A program made the position numbers and the translations under genes. Shown here in pieces: positions 7,175 to 16,800 of a stretch of DNA of 41,190 nt. The notes under the pieces are model-generated. The model ran no database searches and was not told the DNA's origin. It was given only the letters and a program-made list of their open reading frames with translations. Every line of letters starts with the position of its first letter. Positions within the stretch are counted from its first letter, which is position 1. The DNA comes from Geobacteraceae bacterium (GTDB taxonomy: Bacteria > Desulfobacterota > Desulfuromonadia > Geobacterales > Geobacteraceae). Where the stretch lies: NCBI GenBank assembly GCA_024281055.1, contig JAMXLF010000082.1, positions 1-41,190 on the forward strand. Direction: 5' to 3'.

Positions 7175-8476
7175 ATGTCACAATCATCGACTAACAAGGG
7201 TTGGCAGGTCACCATGGCCGGCCTCGGCATCAACCTGGCGCTCGGGGTGCTGTACGCGTGGAGTATCTTCAAGGGGGCCATCAAGGCATCCATCGAGAAG
7301 GGCGGCCCTGACGCCTTCCACTGGAGCCTCACCTCCATCAACGACCCGTACGCTCTCTGCTGCCTCGTCTTCGCATTTGCCATGATCATCGCCGGCAAAT
7401 GCCAGGACAAGATCGGCCCGGCCCGCACCGCCCTCATCGGCGGGATCCTCGTCGGCGGTGGTTTCACCCTTATGTCCATCTCCAACAGCTATACGGCCTG
7501 GGTTGTCGGCTTTGGCGTGCTCGCCGGTGCCGGTTTCGGCTTCGGCTACGGCGCCGCCACACCGCCCGCCCTCAAGTGGTTCTCCTCTACCAAGACGGGC
7601 CTGATCGCCGGCATCGTTGTCGCCGGTTTCGGACTTGCCCCGGTCTACATCGCCCCGCTCTCGACTTACCTGCTGGGAGCCTACGGCATGCAGAAAACCT
7701 GTCTTTTCCTGGCCATAGGCTTCGCGGTCCTGGTATGCGGGCTCTCATTCCTGCTGGCCAACCCGCCGCAGGGATATGTACCGGCTGAGCCTGCCAAGAA
7801 GGATGATGCCAAGAAACCCGCAGCTAAGACGGCTCACAACGCCACGGTCGGCGAGATGATCCGGTCGCCCAAGTTCTATCTCCTCTGGACCAACTTCTTC
7901 ATCGGTGCCGGTGCCGGCCTCATGGTGATCGGCAGCGTGGCCGTCCTGGCCAAGAAGAGCATGGGGTCGATGGCGTTTGTCGCCGTGGCCATCATGGCGG
8001 TCGGCAACGCCGGCGGCCGCGTCATTGCTGGTGTCCTTTCCGACAAGATCGGCCGCAGGGCAACTCTCTCCATCATGCTGGCCTTCCAGGCCCTCTTGAT
8101 GTTTGCCGCCATCCCGGTTGTCGGTTCCGGCAGCGCGACGCTTCTGGTCCTGCTGGCCACCTTCATCGGCTTCAACTACGGTTCCAACCTTTGCCTCTTC
8201 CCCTCCTTTGCCAAGGACTACTGGGGTACCAAGAACTACGGCCTCAATTACGGTGTTCTCTTCACTGCATGGGGAGTCGGCGGCTTTGTCCTGGGCAGGG
8301 TCTCCGAAATGATTAACGCTCAACCCGGCGGTCTGAACAAGTCGTTCATCCTGGCCGGCACGCTTTGCGCAACCGGGACGGTTCTTACGATCTTCCTCCG
8401 CGAGAAGAAGAAAGTCGAAGTCACTGCGCCCGTTACCGTCGGGGAACCGATTACCGTGGTGGAAAAGAGCGTGTAG
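7175..8476 (+). CDS. OFA-family MFS transporter
   Basis: This is a 12-helix carrier of the major facilitator superfamily, OFA (oxalate/formate antiporter) group, 433 residues. It has the family N-terminus (GLGINLALGVLYAWSIFKGA), two six-helix halves, and a charged middle loop rich in Lys and Ala (about 200-220). A loop typical of MFS proteins is present (GRVIAGVLSDKIGRR). GGAGGTGA sits seven bases before the ATG. OFA members move small monocarboxylates or dicarboxylates; the substrate cannot be told from sequence. It is a single-gene unit behind a palindrome-rich upstream region and before a 14-bp hairpin. Confidence 0.88.
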   Translation: MSQSSTNKGWQVTMAGLGINLALGVLYAWSIFKGAIKASIEKGGPDAFHWSLTSINDPYALCCLVFAFAMIIAGKCQDKIGPARTALIGGILVGGGFTLMSISNSYTAWVVGFGVLAGAGFGFGYGAATPPALKWFSSTKTGLIAGIVVAGFGLAPVYIAPLSTYLLGAYGMQKTCLFLAIGFAVLVCGLSFLLANPPQGYVPAEPAKKDDAKKPAAKTAHNATVGEMIRSPKFYLLWTNFFIGAGAGLMVIGSVAVLAKKSMGSMAFVAVAIMAVGNAGGRVIAGVLSDKIGRRATLSIMLAFQALLMFAAIPVVGSGSATLLVLLATFIGFNYGSNLCLFPSFAKDYWGTKNYGLNYGVLFTAWGVGGFVLGRVSEMINAQPGGLNKSFILAGTLCATGTVLTIFLREKKKVEVTAPVTVGEPITVVEKSV

Positions 8477-8517
8477 CCCTCGGATTGCATCCGATGCCGA
8501 GTGGTAGTTGCTAAAAA

Positions 8518-8549
8518 TTAAGGGCCATGCAGTGCATGGCCCTTAATTT
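8518..8549 (+). terminator. Hairpin terminator after the OFA carrier
   Basis: TTAAGGGCCATGCA (8518-8531) pairs with TGCATGGCCCTTAA (8533-8546), followed by TTT. The stem can form up to 14 bp, with the innermost pairs opened to make a loop. Confidence 0.7.
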
Positions 8550-8550
8550 G

Positions 8551-8579
8551 TTTCAAAATCCGTAAATCCTGAGTATAAT
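8551..8579 (+). promoter_or_regulatory. Promoter of the TadG-like gene
   Basis: A perfect TATAAT (8574-8579) has a weak -35 (TTTCAA, 8551-8556) 17 bases upstream. It lies between the preceding terminator and the start codon at 8610. Confidence 0.45.
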
Positions 8580-8609
8580 CCCGGGCAACTCTTGGATAAG
8601 GGCACTGGA

Positions 8610-9785
8610 ATGGAAGAAAACGAAGAAAAAGGGATGGACACCACCTACGTCGGCATCATGCTGGTCGCCTTTCTGGTGCTCGCGGCCCTGGCAATCGATA
8701 TCGGCTACATGTACGTCAGCGAGGAGGACCTGCAGGGCGCGGCGGAAACCTCAGCCCTGGCCGGTGCCCAGACCATCAAGCAGCGAATTCAGGCGCAAGT
8801 GCTAGCCGATCCGCATGAACTGCGCGAAGTCCTTACCGATCAGGTACAGGCTGCTGCCCGGACCACGGCCATCGATGCGGTTTCGGGGAAACATAAGGCG
8901 GTTGCCCTGACAGAGATCCTCAACAACAACACCAATCGGCTGACCACGGAGAATGACCTGACAGTGGGATTCTGGAACGTCAGCACGCATACCTATACTC
9001 CCGGCGCCACACCGGTCAATGCAATGCAGGTGCGGACCCGACGCACCGCGGAGAGTGAATCCGTCGGCCTGGGGTCCCTGGGGAACATCATCGCCAAAAT
9101 TTCCGGCATCCAGAAATTCGACTACACCCCGGAAGCGGTTGCCGCCTTTCCACCACGGGCAGACACCAACTTTGCCCTTTGTGTTGCCGCCTGTGACAGT
9201 GGCTGCACCTATCCCAATGTCTGCTCGATCCCGGAGCGGAGAATGATCCGTGATCCCTGGGATCCGCGGAAAGACCCGCCGGCGACAAACCGTTATGCCT
9301 ATACATCACTGCTCTATCCCCCAACGGGCACGACCCGGCTGTCGGATCTCATATGCATGGAAATGCCGCCCCAGGAAGTGTGCGGCAAAGAGATCTATAC
9401 CATCCAGGACCGGGATGACGGTGCGCTGCGGGATATGGAATCGATGATGTACAACCCGAATATCGACAAGTCGAACAAGGAATATGACAAGGATAGCGGC
9501 GACGTGACGGGATGGTGGGTAATCGCGCCGGTTACCGATTGTCCGTCGGCAACACAGGCGCAGGATTTTGAGCGTCACGCCGTAACGAGGTATGCGTTGA
9601 TCAGGATCCGGAGGATTTGCGTCCCCGGAACGACGGGGTGCAGGCAGAATGACACCGCTTTCGATGCACCGTCGGCCCAATGCAACGGCAACAACGGCCT
9701 CTACATCGACCGCATTTCCTGCATCAGTTGCGGCAGCAAGGAAATGGCCCAATTCCCGGGTCTCCACCCGGTTCTGGTAAAATAG
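8610..9785 (+). CDS. TadG-like envelope protein, orphan
   Basis: The N-terminus resembles the TadG/TadE-like Flp-pilus assembly domain: a hydrophobic segment (VGIMLVAFLVLAALAIDIGY) followed by the typical MYVSEEDLQGAAETSALAGA. I place the start at ATG 8610 (391 aa), with AAGGG seven bases upstream, rather than at TTG 8592. The remainder is extracytoplasmic in character and rich in cysteines (CVAACDSGCTYPNVC, RRICVPGTTGC, RISCISCGSKE), suggesting disulfides. No Flp pilin, TadA ATPase or other tad gene lies within the window, so a pilus role is not established. It is followed by the convergent glycosyltransferase. Confidence 0.65.
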   Translation: MEENEEKGMDTTYVGIMLVAFLVLAALAIDIGYMYVSEEDLQGAAETSALAGAQTIKQRIQAQVLADPHELREVLTDQVQAAARTTAIDAVSGKHKAVALTEILNNNTNRLTTENDLTVGFWNVSTHTYTPGATPVNAMQVRTRRTAESESVGLGSLGNIIAKISGIQKFDYTPEAVAAFPPRADTNFALCVAACDSGCTYPNVCSIPERRMIRDPWDPRKDPPATNRYAYTSLLYPPTGTTRLSDLICMEMPPQEVCGKEIYTIQDRDDGALRDMESMMYNPNIDKSNKEYDKDSGDVTGWWVIAPVTDCPSATQAQDFERHAVTRYALIRIRRICVPGTTGCRQNDTAFDAPSAQCNGNNGLYIDRISCISCGSKEMAQFPGLHPVLVK

Positions 9786-9819
9786 GCAGCCCTGGCCGTC
9801 CGAAAGGCTCTTTCCGCGG

Positions 9820-10842
9820 CTAGGTGACGCAGAGAAAATCCTCCCCCTCGACAAACCCGTTGCCAGCAGCCCACGTCCTGAGCCCCTCCCGTGCACCGCG
9901 GGTGCCGACGGTGATAAGCATCTTCCCGCCGTCCGGCACAACACCAGTAGCGGCGATCACCGGCGCGCCGTGGAGAACGCGGCCGACCTTGCGCGGGTCG
10001 ATGTCCACCCAGCGGACCACACGCACCTCTTCCCGCTCCAGAACCTTGCGCCAGGCGCGTCCTTCAAGCCCGGCCCCGGCCAGGGTCACCTCCGCGACAT
10101 CCCGGAGAAAGCCCCGTCTAAGGTGGTGGGCCTTACAGGTGCGAAATGCGTTCGCGTCGTACTCGGCCATGGTGCGCGTGGCACGCTCCGGCCGCTCCCG
10201 CCAGAACAGGAGCGGCTGCGCCAGCCGGGCAAACCGGGTGCCGGCGGCAGCAAGACACAGCCACAGGTCATAGTCCTCGGCCCATCCCATGTCGCGGTAA
10301 CCGCCGACACGCTCCACCGTTTCCCGGCGAAACATGACGCTCGGGTGGACAAAGGGGGACTCGACAAACAGGTCGCGCATAATCGACTCGTGGCTGGTGA
10401 GCGCGTTCTGCCATGCCTCGTAGGCGAGCATCCCCACACCGAGCTGTTGGCGGGGGAAGTGGCGGAAAGCGCAGGCAGCAAGCCCCACTTCCGGGTTTGC
10501 TGCCATGAATGCATGCTGGAATTCGAGTCGGCGGGGGTGAGCGATGTCGTCCCCGTCCATGCGGGCGATGAGTGCGGCTCGGCAGGCGGCAAGGCCGGCG
10601 TTGAGGGCGGAGACAAGTCCTCGCTGTGGAGACGGGAGAACCCTGACACGCGGGTCGCGGTGCGCTGCCTCGGCAAGGATGGCCGGGGTGGCATCGGTGG
10701 AGCCGTCGTCCACTGCCACGAGCTCCCAGGAGGTAAGGGTCTGGTGTAGGAGCGAGGCCAGGGCCGCCGGCAGGTAGCGCTCTTCGTTGCGCACGGGGAG
10801 AAGGATGGAGACGGTGGGCCGGGAGCAGGCTGACCGGGTCAT
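9820..10842 (-). CDS. Family 2 glycosyltransferase
   Basis: The frame is open further upstream, but the ATG at 10842 overlaps the stop of the PAS gene as ATGA and directly precedes the family start (TVSILLPVRNEERYLPAAL), giving 340 residues. The GT-A fold motifs are clear: VAVDDGSTD, the DXD-type ARMDGDD, and WAEDYDLWL. A C-terminal part of about 70 residues (VRWVDIDPRKVGRVLHGAP ... ITVGTRGAREGL) looks like a small Rossmann-type add-on. The sugar and acceptor are unknown. It is the last gene of the minus-strand operon with the YeeE/YedE transporter, TusA and the PAS protein, an unusual place for a glycosyltransferase. Confidence 0.85.
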   Translation of the reverse strand: MTRSACSRPTVSILLPVRNEERYLPAALASLLHQTLTSWELVAVDDGSTDATPAILAEAAHRDPRVRVLPSPQRGLVSALNAGLAACRAALIARMDGDDIAHPRRLEFQHAFMAANPEVGLAACAFRHFPRQQLGVGMLAYEAWQNALTSHESIMRDLFVESPFVHPSVMFRRETVERVGGYRDMGWAEDYDLWLCLAAAGTRFARLAQPLLFWRERPERATRTMAEYDANAFRTCKAHHLRRGFLRDVAEVTLAGAGLEGRAWRKVLEREEVRVVRWVDIDPRKVGRVLHGAPVIAATGVVPDGGKMLITVGTRGAREGLRTWAAGNGFVEGEDFLCVT

Positions 10843-11846
10843 ACGCGAGGAGCGACCCGTCGGAAAATGCAGCTGGTGGCGACCGGCGAGCCATTGGCAA
10901 AGATGCAGCTTACGTTGCCTTCCACCGGAACCGGCGTGCCATCCCGTGCGATGAAGACGGTATCGACGCGGTCGATCCGCGCTCCGGCCAGAAGTTGCCG
11001 GAAGTTTTGCAGGCACTCGTCCCGATGGTCGGGATGGATGATGTCGGACAGCGTCAGGGTGGCCACTTCCGCATCGTTGTATCCGAGGGTTTCCCGCCAG
11101 GCACGGTTGACGAAATTGAAGGTACCGTCTGGACTGACGCTCTGGATCAGGTCACTGGCGTGCTCGAAGACATTGCGGTACATCTCTCCGGTTTCCCGAA
11201 GGGCTTTTTCGGTCCGGACGCGGTCGGTGATGTCGTGGTAGACGATGACCACGTTGGTCACGTCACCGTAGCGGTTCCTGATCGGCGCGCCCGCCACATC
11301 GAACAACCGGTCGCCGAACTCCCAGGCCGTCAGGTGGGCTCCCACCCGGGACGCGAGAACTTTTTCAACGGTGCACGACTCGGGCGGGTCCTGCCTCTTG
11401 CAGAGGAGCTCATAACAGGGCTTACCGATGATTTCCCCTTCATCGCGCAGGAACAGTTCCCGAAGCTTCTGGTTGAAAGCCTCGATCCGCATCTCGCTGT
11501 TTACCACGAGGATCCCTACCCCGGCGGCGGAGAGGATGGCCTGGATTTCCCGGTTGGCCAGCTTCAACTTGTCGTTGGTCTGATTGAGGTGATCGAGCAC
11601 CTGGGCGAAGGAATCGGCGATGATGCCGATCGGGTCGAGTTCCAGAAGAGTCTGGTCATCGAGTTCCTCCGGCCGGAGAGGTAGGGTTCCCATGACCAGG
11701 AGCAGCTGGTTGATCTTGCGCCTGATGTAGGTGACGGCAGTCTGTTCCCGTTCCCGCAACAGCTCATTATCCCGTGCCAACCGGTCGAGTTCGCCGGCAG
11801 CGGCAAACCTGCCGAAGGCTCCCATAGCCTTTTCCATTAGTTTCAT
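10839..11846 (-). CDS. Double-PAS protein without output domain
   Basis: This soluble 335-residue protein has an N-terminal helical part (about 1-95, with REREQTAVTYIRRKINQLL), a PAS domain (about 100-215, ILSAAGVGILVVNSEMRIEAFN, PAC end VVIVYHDITDRVRTEKAL), and a second PAS domain (about 220-330, MYRNVFEHASDLIQSVSPDG). Two cysteines in the first PAS (KPCYELLCKRQDPPESC) could hold a ligand. The chain stops right after the second PAS core at SCIFRRVAPRV, where a longer protein would read something like FRDITERK. No kinase, cyclase or DNA-binding domain follows. The start has GGAG upstream. It is 37 bases after tusA and ATGA-coupled to the glycosyltransferase. Confidence 0.8.
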   Translation of the reverse strand: MKLMEKAMGAFGRFAAAGELDRLARDNELLREREQTAVTYIRRKINQLLLVMGTLPLRPEELDDQTLLELDPIGIIADSFAQVLDHLNQTNDKLKLANREIQAILSAAGVGILVVNSEMRIEAFNQKLRELFLRDEGEIIGKPCYELLCKRQDPPESCTVEKVLASRVGAHLTAWEFGDRLFDVAGAPIRNRYGDVTNVVIVYHDITDRVRTEKALRETGEMYRNVFEHASDLIQSVSPDGTFNFVNRAWRETLGYNDAEVATLTLSDIIHPDHRDECLQNFRQLLAGARIDRVDTVFIARDGTPVPVEGNVSCIFANGSPVATSCIFRRVAPRV

Positions 11847-11883
11847 CGACGCTCCGCCTTTGTGCCCGACACAACAATCCAGC

Positions 11884-12138
11884 TCAGATTCCGTTGTCGA
11901 CGGTGATCAGATAGTAATTCGCCTCTTTGGCCACAGTCGCCCCGTACCCCATATGCTCCGCCGCATCGGGAATAGTGACCGTCGCGTCCCGGTTATCCGT
12001 CTTGAAGAGCAGCACCATATCCCCGCTCCTGAGCGCCTCCTTGTGCCGGTTCATCTCTTTCAGGGCGATCAGGAGCGTTGACGGGCAGATCTGCCCCCTG
12101 ATGTCGAACTGAATCACCTTCTGCCCGCCGTTATCCAT
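11884..12138 (-). CDS. TusA/SirA-family sulfur carrier
   Basis: This is an 84-residue protein of the TusA family, small carriers that hold persulfide sulfur on a conserved cysteine. C18 lies in GQICPSTLLIAL; the usual CPxP is here CPST. The middle (DMVLLFKTDNRDATVTIPDA) and end (NYYLITVDNGI) fit the fold. It sits 39 bases after a YeeE/YedE membrane protein, a pairing known for thiosulfate uptake (TsuA with TsuB) and for YedE/YedF. It therefore probably receives sulfur (or possibly selenium) from the transporter. Confidence 0.85.
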   Translation of the reverse strand: MDNGGQKVIQFDIRGQICPSTLLIALKEMNRHKEALRSGDMVLLFKTDNRDATVTIPDAAEHMGYGATVAKEANYYLITVDNGI

Positions 12139-12177
12139 GACTGCTCCATCCTCCCCGTTATGTCTCCCTGCACCGCG

Positions 12178-13293
12178 TCAGGTGACGACCGCCTTTACCA
12201 GGATTCTGCAGCCGACCCAGGCCCCCGGTATCAAACCCAACAGAAACAGTACGCTCTGGGTCGCGAGGACCGGCAATCCGCCGAACAGGTGCCAGACACT
12301 GCAGGCCGGTGCCATCCGCGAGGCCAACCCCATGATCACTCCTCCAGCCATGGCGGACGCGCCTTGCCGGAGGGGAACCCGCACGTAGATCTTGAACTCA
12401 TGCAGCAGGAGGGCGGACAGTGCACTTCCGCAGACAATGCCGGCAATGAGCGGAAACTGAATGGCGGTAATGGCATCGAGCCGGGGACCGGCCCCCCCGG
12501 TCAGGCGCACTGCTCCGAACGGCGGGAGGTAATCGAGGGTGGAGGCCCGGAAGTAGGCCAGTCCCGCAACATGCTCCGGAAAAACGAGGCCCTCTGCGTA
12601 AGCGCCGAGTTTGGCATAGGCGGTCGTCACTCCGAGTGGCATGCCGATGAGTATATACGACAGTGTCCCGATGAATGCAAGGCAGATTGCGGCGCACCAT
12701 GGCTGGAGGTAGCCTTCTGCCGCCGACCTCCGCTTCCAGGCATCTTTCCGGAACCACCTTCGGCAGGGATAGACAGCACAGGCAAGCACGCTGGCAACCA
12801 CGAACGGAGGCCTGACACCGAGCATCTGAGGAATCGTCACCTTCCCCGGACAGAAGGTGGTTGCCCGGGCAAAGGGGAGCCACCAGGAATGGAACTCCGC
12901 ATAGAGAACGCTCCCGGCGATAAGGCCGAGGAACGCCAGGAAACTCGTAAAACTCCCGCTCCCCATCTTGTAGAGAGTCCCCACGACGCATCCCCCCGCA
13001 AGAACCATCCCGATGCCGAACAGAAAGCCACCGCAGAGGTTGGCAAGAGAGGGAGGGCCGAGGAGCGGAAAAGGATAGTTTGCCAGTAATCCAAACTGCC
13101 GGGCTGTCTCGAACAGCACCATGGTGGTGGCGACGAGGAGCACGAGACAGCGCAGCATATAGGTCTGCCCGAACAGGAAGAAATCACGGAACGTGCGCAC
13201 CACGCAGAAATCGGAGCGATGCATGACGATCCCTGCAACACCCCCCAGCAGAAGGGAGGTACCGATGATCAGCGGATACGCATTCTGGATCAT
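12178..13293 (-). CDS. YeeE/YedE-family sulfur transporter
   Basis: This is a polytopic membrane protein of the YeeE/YedE (TsuA-like) family, 371 residues from the ATG at 13293; a TTG at 13314 is the alternative. The family's relay cysteines are visible: C30 (HRSDFCVVRTFRDFF), C102 (LAGGCVVGTLYKMGSGS) and C331 (APACSVWHLFGGLP). In TsuA such cysteines pass thiosulfate through the membrane. The last motif, with WHLFGG, is more like the YedE branch sometimes linked to selenium. It heads the operon with tusA, so import of a sulfur compound is the best guess. Confidence 0.85.
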   Translation of the reverse strand: MIQNAYPLIIGTSLLLGGVAGIVMHRSDFCVVRTFRDFFLFGQTYMLRCLVLLVATTMVLFETARQFGLLANYPFPLLGPPSLANLCGGFLFGIGMVLAGGCVVGTLYKMGSGSFTSFLAFLGLIAGSVLYAEFHSWWLPFARATTFCPGKVTIPQMLGVRPPFVVASVLACAVYPCRRWFRKDAWKRRSAAEGYLQPWCAAICLAFIGTLSYILIGMPLGVTTAYAKLGAYAEGLVFPEHVAGLAYFRASTLDYLPPFGAVRLTGGAGPRLDAITAIQFPLIAGIVCGSALSALLLHEFKIYVRVPLRQGASAMAGGVIMGLASRMAPACSVWHLFGGLPVLATQSVLFLLGLIPGAWVGCRILVKAVVT

Positions 13294-13365
13294 GATGTCC
13301 CACGGGCAGGGCAATTTTCAGGTTACAATCGCAAGCGGCTGCCAGAACGTCAGACAGCGTGAGAT

Positions 13366-13394
13366 AGCATAAGATAAGAGTTGCCGGACCACAA
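13366..13394 (-). promoter_or_regulatory. Possible promoter of the YeeE/YedE operon
   Basis: On the minus strand, TTGTGG (13394-13389) and TATGCT (13371-13366) are 17 bases apart, upstream of the transporter gene. Both boxes match only in part. Confidence 0.35.
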
Positions 13395-13419
13395 GAGATT
13401 TTTCATGGTCGGCGCCAGA

Positions 13420-13803
13420 TTATTCCCGGAGCGCCGCGATCAGTTCTTCAGGTAGCCGCCGTGCCTTCAAGTCCGGCGTGGTGCAGACCAGAGTGAGCCT
13501 GCCGTCGGCCAGGAGCTTCCCGTCGAGTACCCTGACCACCTGCTGACCAAGGGTAAACGATGTCTTCCCCACCGCCAGCACCTCGGTCGTGACCCGAACG
13601 AGGTCGTCGTGCACCGCCGGCGCCCGGTACTCGATCTCCAGTCTGATCACCGGGAAGATGTAGCCCTGTGCAGCCAGTTCACTCACCGACACCCCCCGGC
13701 TGCGAAGGTATTCGGTCCTCCCCCGCTCGAAATAGCGGAGATAATTGGCATGATAGACAACCCCGCCGGCATCGGTGTCCTCATAGTAGATACGCAGCTC
13801 CAT
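13420..13803 (-). CDS. ybgC: YbgC-type acyl-CoA thioesterase
   Basis: This is a hot-dog-fold thioesterase of the 4HBT/YbgC family, 127 residues. The active-site region is classical: YYEDTDAGGVVYHANYLRYF, with the catalytic Asp in DTDAGG. YbgC hydrolyses short acyl-CoAs and has been linked to phospholipid enzymes in E. coli. In most proteobacteria ybgC is the first gene of the tol-pal operon; here it lies about 9 kb beyond cpoB, 30 bases after an AsmA-like gene and on the other strand. AAAGGAG precedes the ATG. Confidence 0.9.
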   Translation of the reverse strand: MELRIYYEDTDAGGVVYHANYLRYFERGRTEYLRSRGVSVSELAAQGYIFPVIRLEIEYRAPAVHDDLVRVTTEVLAVGKTSFTLGQQVVRVLDGKLLADGRLTLVCTTPDLKARRLPEELIAALRE

Positions 13804-13833
13804 GGCGCTCCTTTCTGTTTCCGTCTTGAACGG

Positions 13834-16800
13834 TTACTCCTCCCACTTGAATTCCGTTGCCGGCGGCGCCTCGACAGGGGCTTCGGCAGGAGGCTCTCCG
13901 CCCTTGACCGCCTTACCGCGGGCCGCGGCTTCCCGGATCGCAGAGATCAGGTGGTCCACCGCGATCCGGTTCTGGACCGGCGCCACGGAAACGCTCAGAT
14001 CCTTTACCCCGAAGAAATTGGTATGCTCGATGTCAAGGAGGTCGAACGTCAGGTACCCCTTTTTCAGGGTAGCACTGATCTCACCGCGGTCGTACGGGCG
14101 GTCGTTGCGGAAGAATATTCCCTTCAGCTTCTTGCCGGCCAGTTTCTGCAGGAATTCCTTGCTGACAAGCATCTTCTCATGGTTGCCGGTGCGAGTCCAG
14201 AGGTCAATCGTCCCCGTCATCCCTTTCAGCCCGGCCCCCTCCCGGTGAAAGGTCATGACGCCGTCGAGCCGTCCTGTGATGTACCCCTTGATGGCCGGGT
14301 AGGAATCGCAGAACATTCTCAGGCTCAGATCGTTCACCAGGATATCGCCACCGTATGCGGCGCCCCGCCGGTAGCCGACGAACCCTTTCCCGAGCAGCTC
14401 TCCGCCGTAAAGCTCCGCCTTGAGTGCCGTTATCTCCGTAATGCCGTTACCGGTCTTGACACGGACGGTGATTTCACCGCTCTCCACGGCGCCGAAGCGG
14501 ATGCTGCCAATCGTGAAGGTTTCCCCGTCCGGTTTGGCCTGCCGCAGGTTGTGGAGGAAACCGGCATACCCGTTCCGGGAGACATGGGGGATTTCCGGGA
14601 GACTGCCTCCACCCCCGCCCGCAAGGACCAGATCGAAGGGAAAGGTCCCTCGTATACCGGAAACGCTCAGCTTCTGGCCGGGGATATCCAGAGCCCCGGC
14701 GGCAACGGTCGCCGCTCCACCGAGGACGGTGTTCCGGCCGTCCAGGCGTACAGCAGCGTGTCCCGTCAGGGTCCCGGCCAAGGTAGCTTCCTGGAGCGGA
14801 CGGGGCAGCAGATTGGCAAAGGATCCCGCCACAGTTTCAAGGGGAACCGCCGGGAGGAACAGGGACAGTTGACCCTTGCGCTCCGGTGCGGCGGCGTGAG
14901 CAACACTGCCCTGAAACTTCAGGAGCAGCTTGGGACCCACACCGACCATCCCGTCCCTGAGGGTCAGGTTGCCTTCGGCCAGATCTCCGGTCAGGGCGAG
15001 CCGGCCGTCGGCCAGGAGGGTCTTTCCTCCCTTCCCCCTCAGAAAAATGTCCCTCCCGGTAGCAGTCAGAGTGCAGCGCAAGCCATCCTGGCGGCTGTAG
15101 CTTCCTGCAAGCCGTGTATCGAGAGTGCCGCCGGCCGGTTGCACCGCTTCGCCACGGTATGCCAGCCCGGCGAGAAGGGCGCACTGGCTCCCCTCAAGAT
15201 CGAGGTTGAACCTGCCGAGTGTTTCTTTCGCAAAGGGATCGAGGCGAGCCGTGCCCCGCAGGGTGCCTTCCAGTGCCTTACCGGAGACAGTAGCCACCAT
15301 CCCCCCTTTGGTGAAGTCGAGCCGACTTCCCAGTGCCCCCATCTGCCGGTTCCCGAACATCAGGCGTGGCGCTGCAACCTGTCCGGTTCCCTCCAGCCAT
15401 CGCCCGTCCGCACCGGACACGAGATCGGCAGCCAGGCTCCCCGCCACGCCCCGTGCCTGAATCTCGTCCTGGTCGATGTCCACGCCATCGAACTCCAGGC
15501 GCAGCGGCAACCTCTCCCTTCCCGGCGAGGTACGAGCGGCAGGGATGGCAGAGCGGATGGCCACGAAGCGGACGGCGGTCGCGCCGATGGTGCAGCTGCC
15601 ATCGGAAAGGGTGATTCCCCCGTCGGCAACCCGGAAGCCAAAGGCTCCCTCGACGGCCATCCCGCCGAGCACCCCGGCAGTGACGCGACCGGTGCCCGCT
15701 GCCGTCACTTTTCCCGCTACGAGGCCGATAGTGCTCTGCGCGGCGGCTTTCCCGAGGGATACGGCTCGTCCTCCGACTGTTCCTGTCAGCCCTTCGAGTA
15801 CCACCCGCGCTTCACCGTGGAAGCCGGCGGGATAACGTCCCGCTCCCCTGAAGGAAGCGGTTGCGGTCCCCGTGGTGATCTTCACGTTGCGCTGTGCGAA
15901 CTGCTCGCCAAGGGGGGCAACAGCTACCCGTGGCACTTCGAGTCTTACTGACAGGGATTCCGGAGCGGCGGGACGATAGCTGGCTTCTCCCTCCATGTGG
16001 ACGCCTGCCACCGTGGCAGCAAAGGGACCGGCATCGGCCACGATGGGACGAAAACGGGAGGAGAGCCGGGCGCTGAAAGGAAGATCGATCTCCTGGACCG
16101 GTACTCCAACCGGCTTGGCCTTCCGGGAGAGTCTCCCCTGCACCAGCCAGTCATCCTGTTCTCTGGTCAGAGAGACCTCTCCTCCACATTCGGCAAGAAG
16201 AGGCCGTCCTCCCCGTGTCAGCTCACCACGCTTCAGAGCCAGCGTACCGCCGCCGGCGGTCACACCGTGATGGCGATCTCCGGCAAAGCGAAAGACCCCG
16301 GGGACCAGGGTGCCACGGAAGGATAAATCCCGGCGCAGCCCCGCCGGGAGGAACTCTTGGATGTCGGTCAGTTCCATCCCCGCCCCGGCGACCTCCCCGG
16401 AGAAGATGCCCTCGCCTCGAACCCGCTCGATGGACGCATGTCCGTGCAGCTTGACGACATCGTTCGCATTCAGGGAAATGCTGTCAAAGGTTGCCGTATC
16501 GCGCTTCAGGTCGTAGCTGCCGGAAAAGGCGAGCATACCGCGCAGGGGAATCTTTCCCCCCTGAACCGGCACGGCAAGTCCGGCCCAGTCGGCATCCCCC
16601 CTGGCTTCGAGTCGTTCTCCCGCAAAGTGCGCGGCCAGGGAGAGCCTGCCGGTACCCTTGTCGGCGTCGAGGGGAAGGCGCGCGCGTACAAGACGGTCGA
16701 GTCCCCGAAGTGACAGGGACGGAGCGGTAAGGGAGAGGTCGACAGCCGGAGCGTCCCCGAGACGGGCTGATCCCTCAAGGCGATAAGCGTTGCCGTTCGG

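Noticed and set aside
13609-15951. A 780-codon open frame opposite the AsmA-like gene and ybgC
   Set aside because: It covers parts of two real genes on the other strand and shows no recognisable motif.
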